A program made the position numbers and the translations under genes. 64,000 nucleotides of DNA, taken from Malania oleifera (lineage: Eukaryota > Streptophyta > Magnoliopsida > Santalales > Ximeniaceae). Shown piece after piece: positions 60,125 to 64,000 of this stretch (position 1 is the stretch's first letter; every line of letters starts with the position of its first letter). The notes under the pieces were generated by a model. The model ran no database searches. It saw only the letters and a list, made by a program, of their open reading frames with translations, and was not told where the DNA came from. The DNA lies in NCBI RefSeq assembly GCF_029873635.1, contig NC_080422.1, forward strand, positions 10,757,764-10,821,763, written 5' to 3'.

Positions 60125-61974
60125 GTCCCTCTCTCACTTCTATCTTCGTTTCTGGGCCTGTTTCTCACCGGATCGAAGATCTGAGGCTACCACGACGCTC
60201 TTGGCAAAATTCTTTGCAAGTCTACTAGAACTGATCGTTGGAAAAGTTGGGTTGGATTTCGTCCCAATCTCAGGGTAAGGCATTTTATTCAGTATTTACC
60301 TTTCCCTCAGTTATAAGAAATGTTGTAGGTAAAAAAATACTAATATTTTGTTCTAGGGGATTGTGTTTTCAGGATGTTAAGTTAGGAACCCTGCGGGTAT
60401 AAGAGCCAAAATTTTATAGGGGTTTTTCAAAGTTAAAGTAAGGGAAATATGCTATGCTAGGAGTTTTAATAAAGTTAACAGAGATTTCATAGACATATAT
60501 TCATACCAGTTTATTATACAGTATTTACAGAATATGAATTTAAATGCTTGTGTGGCTTGAGTAGATTTTCATGAGATGAAGAAATTTATACAACTTTTAT
60601 AATGTATCATACTATACTGAATACACTGATATAGATAGTATATGCAGTTTATATAGTTTTTCCCAATATATGGAATTATACAGAGTATACAAATATAGTT
60701 ATATATTCACAGAGATTATACAGAGAAATTTACATGCATATACAACTTTTATACAAATAGTTTCATGAAACAGATATATACATATATACATATACATGTA
60801 TACAGTTTTACTCAGATCAGTATATATACTACAGTTTATACAGAACAATATATACATAGTTATAGCATGCCATGTTTCCTATTGCCATAATGTACAGAGT
60901 ATACAGATAGAGTATATAGACAGAGATACAGACAGATATACAGAGGTAGTATCAAGATGCTACAGATACAGTATACAAAGATTACAGTATTTACAGTACA
61001 GAAAGATAGCGTTATGGTAATTTTGGATACATGATGAAAACAGTAAAAGAGTATATATGTATGTATTTATATAGTATCAGATCCCTGTGAAAAGATTACA
61101 GACAGATACAATACAGATATAGATTATAGAGTACGGTACCGTTGTTATATACAGATAGAGTGCAATCACATATCTCAGATAGTGTGTGGGTACCGTCAGC
61201 CGTGCTCGGAGAGGTTGCAACTCCCCAGTTCACTGGGTGGAGGGAGCTGATTTTGACGAGGTAGTAGCCAGTCCTAGCCTAGGAGTGAATGCAGTTTGGC
61301 CAGGCTGAGGGAGAGTAGAGTATATTGGCTTATCTAGAGAGCCGACCAAATAAAGTCCCGCCTATGGGCCACACAACCCTGTCATGAGGGGTCAAATCAT
61401 GGCTTACAGAGTCTCAGGGATAAAGTACAGTTATGTATATGTATACAGTTTTAAAATATATGATGAGTATAGTATGATATTATTAGTATGAAAAGTAGAA
61501 AATACACACGATATAGTATATTTTAAATTGAGAAAGAAAGATATGCTTTACAGATTATTTATTGCATTACAGTTCAGTTTTTATTTTAAAACTATTCTTA
61601 ACTTAGTTGTCACACACTAGTAATAACATATTTCCACTTATTGAGCGTCGTCTCACCCTATTATTTTAACATTTTTCTGGTAAGCCAGTTAGGCGAGCAG
61701 ATCAGGCTCGCGGACAGAGAGTAGTTTGATTACCCTGGTTATAGAGTGAGTTTTTGACAGAGTTGTGTATATTTTTGAGTAGGTGATGCTGGAGGGGTAT
61801 TTTTATATGGCTATGGTCTGTATACACTGGATTCTGGTATTGTGTAGTATATATGTGAATGGTTGTATGATATGTGTTCCCGCTACCTAGGTATGAATGT
61901 AGATATATATATATATATATATATATGTAATCAGATATTAAAAAAAATGGTAAGAATTTTGAGGATGTTACATT

Positions 61975-61986
61975 TGGTATCAAAGC
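61975..61986 (+). other. Primer-binding site of Gypsy-E
   Basis: TGGTATCAAAGC, initiator-Met tRNA type, two bases after the LTR end. Confidence 0.85.
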
Positions 61987-62268
61987 TTAGGTTGCTAGGT
62001 TCTGTAGACTTTAGAGTGCAGCATAAAACAATACCAGAATATAGGGAAAAGATTTGAGGTTTTATTCTGTGATCTGGATACAGGATTTCGTGATTGTTTC
62101 TGTGTTTTTCTTGGGGTGACGATTTCAGGAAAACCACAGTAAACCATCGATGAGTCATGTGTTTGGGTTGCAGGAAGGGATAGTTAGTAGAGGACTTGAA
62201 GTTTTAGTTGAATAAGTTGGTTCTGTAGGAAGATATAATTTTGAAACGGTGTTCTATGCGTTTGCAGG

Positions 62269-63230
62269 ATGGACCCAGGAGGCAATAGCGCTCACACCCG
62301 TGGGGATGATAAAGCGGGTCCTTCTAGCGTAGCAGGTGAGGATTCAAATGCTGTGCTACGCATTGTGGCTCAGCAAGTCATGGCTGAAATAGCGCGGAGT
62401 TCTAGAAAGCAGGGAGGCCCATCGTCAGCTTAGGGATGTACTATAGAGAAATTTATGACGATGAATCCGCCAACTTTTTCTGGAGTGACTGATCCTGCAG
62501 CTACTAAGAACTGGGTGCAGGAGGTAGAGAAGATTATGACAGTGCTACACCGCACTGATGAGCAGGGGGTCTTATATGCTACATATAGGTTGGCGAGGGA
62601 GGCTGAGAGATGGTGGGCAGCCACCAGGTTGTTGAAGGAGCATAGGGCTATACCAATGCAGATGTCCTAAGCCCGATTTAGGGACATGTTCTTTGATAGA
62701 TATTATTTTGCTTCAGTTAGAGATGCTCGAGTACAGGAGTTTCTGAGTCTATCCTAAGGGTCGTTGACTGTCTCATAGTATGCGGCGAGATTTATTGAGC
62801 TCTCTCGTTTCTGCCCATATGTTATTCCCGATGAAGCAAAGAGGGCTAGAATGTTTGAGAGAAATTTGAGACATGATATTTACAGACAGGTGGCGGTACT
62901 GAGAATCTAGGATTTTACAAAATTGGTTAACAAGGCCACTATAGCGGAGGAGAGTCTATCTAGAGAGATGGAGACATAGAGTTAGAAAAAGAGGGTTGTG
63001 CCCTTGATTTTTCAAGCAGGTCCCATCCGAGGCCCTCAGAGAGGAGGTAAATCTGGTGGAGGCCAAAGACAGATGGTAGAGCATAGGGGATTTCAAGGCG
63101 AACAGCTTCCTACTATTTGTCCTAGATGCGGATGGAGATATCCTGGTGGGTGCTGACAGGGGGGAAATATGTGTTATCGATGCGGGAGGCCCGGTCATAT
63201 GGCTCGATCATGTCAGATGCCGTCGAATTA
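62269..63230 (+). pseudogene. Gypsy-E gag, degenerate
   Basis: MDPGGNSAHTRGDDKAGPSS start, CTIEKFMTMNPPTFSGVTDP and NWVQEVEKIMTVLHRTDEQG core, RWWAATRLLKEH, zinc knuckle CYRCGRPGHMARSC (63172-63213). Homologous to Gypsy-A gag at 6667-7640. Broken. Confidence 0.87.
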
Positions 63231-63300
63231 TGCACAGGCTCCTAGACCATTTCGAGGTAGATATCAGACACCCCTCAGTGGTCAGCAAAGGAACACTGCG

Positions 63301-64000
63301 CCAGCAAGGGTCTATGCATTGACACCAGGAGATGCTGAGACGACTGGAGACGTGGTCACAGGTATTCTTACTACTTTACCATATAGAATGATTATTTTGT
63401 TTGATACAGGTGCCACCCACTCTTTTATATCGGCAGGATATGTGAAAATAGTTGGAATAGAGACACAACCATTAGATATAGAATTGTCTGTGGGTACCGA
63501 TGGGATCTGTAATTAGATACAGGAGGGTACTTCAGAATTTTCCAGTAAGTATTCAGGAAAGAGTGCTTTTAGCCGATCTTGTGGTCCTGGATATGTAGGG
63601 ATTTGATGTGATACTGGGTATGGATTGGTTAGCCATTTATCACGCTAGTATAGATTGTCATCAGAAAGAAGTAATTTTCAAACCCCCAAATGAGCCAGAA
63701 TTTAAATTTATGGGTTCACGTTTGTGTGCTTCGCCCCAGCTGGTGTTGGCTATTCAGGTGAGGAGACTGTTACAGGATGGTTGCCAGGGGTATGTCGCAT
63801 ACATAAAAGAATTGCCAAAAGAAGCATTGAGACAAGCTGACATACCAATAGTGAGAGAATTCCCAAATGTATTTCCAGAAGAATTGTCTGGTTTACGACC
63901 AAATCATGAGGTTGAGTTTATGATAGATTTGTTACTGGGATCTGCACCAGTATCTAAAGCACCATATCGTATGACACCATTCGAGTTGAAATAACTAAAA
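63301..64000 (+). pseudogene. Gypsy-E protease and start of reverse transcriptase, cut by the window edge
   Basis: ILFDTGATHSFISAGYVKI carries the DTGA aspartic-protease active-site motif, then VILGMDWLAIYHASIDC. The RT linker follows with EFPNVFPEELSGLRPNHEVE and KAPYRMTPFELK. The rest lies beyond 64000. Confidence 0.86.

Larger units (their letters stand above)
57816..64000 (+). mobile_element. Gypsy-E: Tekay-like Ty3/gypsy element, runs off the right edge
   Basis: 5' LTR 57816-61972 (net about 2.14 kb after removing a solo LTR), primer site TGGTATCAAAGC at 61975-61986, gag 62269-63230, protease 63301-63690, start of reverse transcriptase near 63850. Left flank TATTG. Close relative of Gypsy-A by gag sequence. 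The visible coding part has only a handful of breaks, so it appears younger or better kept than Gypsy-A and -C; its 3' end is outside the window. Confidence 0.9.

Overview
The window looks like nuclear DNA of a flowering plant with a repeat-rich genome, most likely a eudicot. The evidence is one intron-containing gene for a plant-specific isoprenylated HMA-domain protein, a fragment of a plant tweety-like membrane-protein gene, two tRNA-derived SINEs (one resembling the Au family), and a dense nest of SIRE-like Copia and Tekay-like Gypsy LTR retrotransposons primed by initiator-Met tRNA. I see nothing bacterial, organellar, CRISPR-like or rRNA/tRNA-coding. The species cannot be named from this sequence.

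Left block (1-24841) is a deep nest. A minus-strand SIRE-like Copia element with a gag but no recognisable pol (1-21197, leaving the window on the left) carries a Copia solo LTR inside its 3' LTR (49-1913, target repeat ATTAC). Its gag region is split by a complete-ended Tekay-like Gypsy element (3895-17772, target repeat ATTTT). That Gypsy element holds a Copia solo LTR in pol (8583-10469, GGAAG) and a Gypsy solo LTR in its 3' LTR (14061-15954). To the right lie another Copia solo LTR (21230-23197) and part of a minus-strand Gypsy LTR (23203-24841).

Middle block (24842-33703). A short Gypsy gag fragment abuts an antisense fragment of a host tweety-like gene. A strikingly regular array built on a 14-bp module follows (26076-26635), upstream of an LTR-like promoter. 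About 4 kb of AT-rich, low-complexity intergenic DNA with one SINE (29648-29837) leads to the only intact host gene, a HIPP39-like gene on the minus strand (three exons, 32188 to 31225, 137 residues, CaaX box CVIC, no metal-binding CxxC).

Right block (33704-64000). Gypsy LTR pieces and a second, chromodomain-tailed Gypsy element (35866-43377) are followed by a second copy of the HIPP39-like 5' region and its upstream DNA (43376-44864, resuming at 57563-57815). That copy lacks exon 2 and is split by a 12.7-kb nest: a Copia solo LTR (44865-57557) holding a minus-strand Gypsy element (45734-56394) holding another Copia solo LTR (49254-51559). At 57816 a further plus-strand Gypsy element starts and runs off the right edge. 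Its 5' LTR is interrupted by an opposing solo LTR (58018-60026) placed one base after the TATA box.

The most interesting unexplained structure is in the LTRs. Every Copia LTR in the window carries 6-12 short dyad motifs of the form TTCRG-N4-CYGAA, mostly upstream of a TATA-like sequence. Most Gypsy LTRs carry a different array, of TTCGTCGACGAA, in the equivalent place. All retroelements here are broken fossils; they are described only as elements, parts and insertions. Boundaries were read by eye from TG/CA ends, flanking target repeats and primer sites, and no alignment or database search was run.
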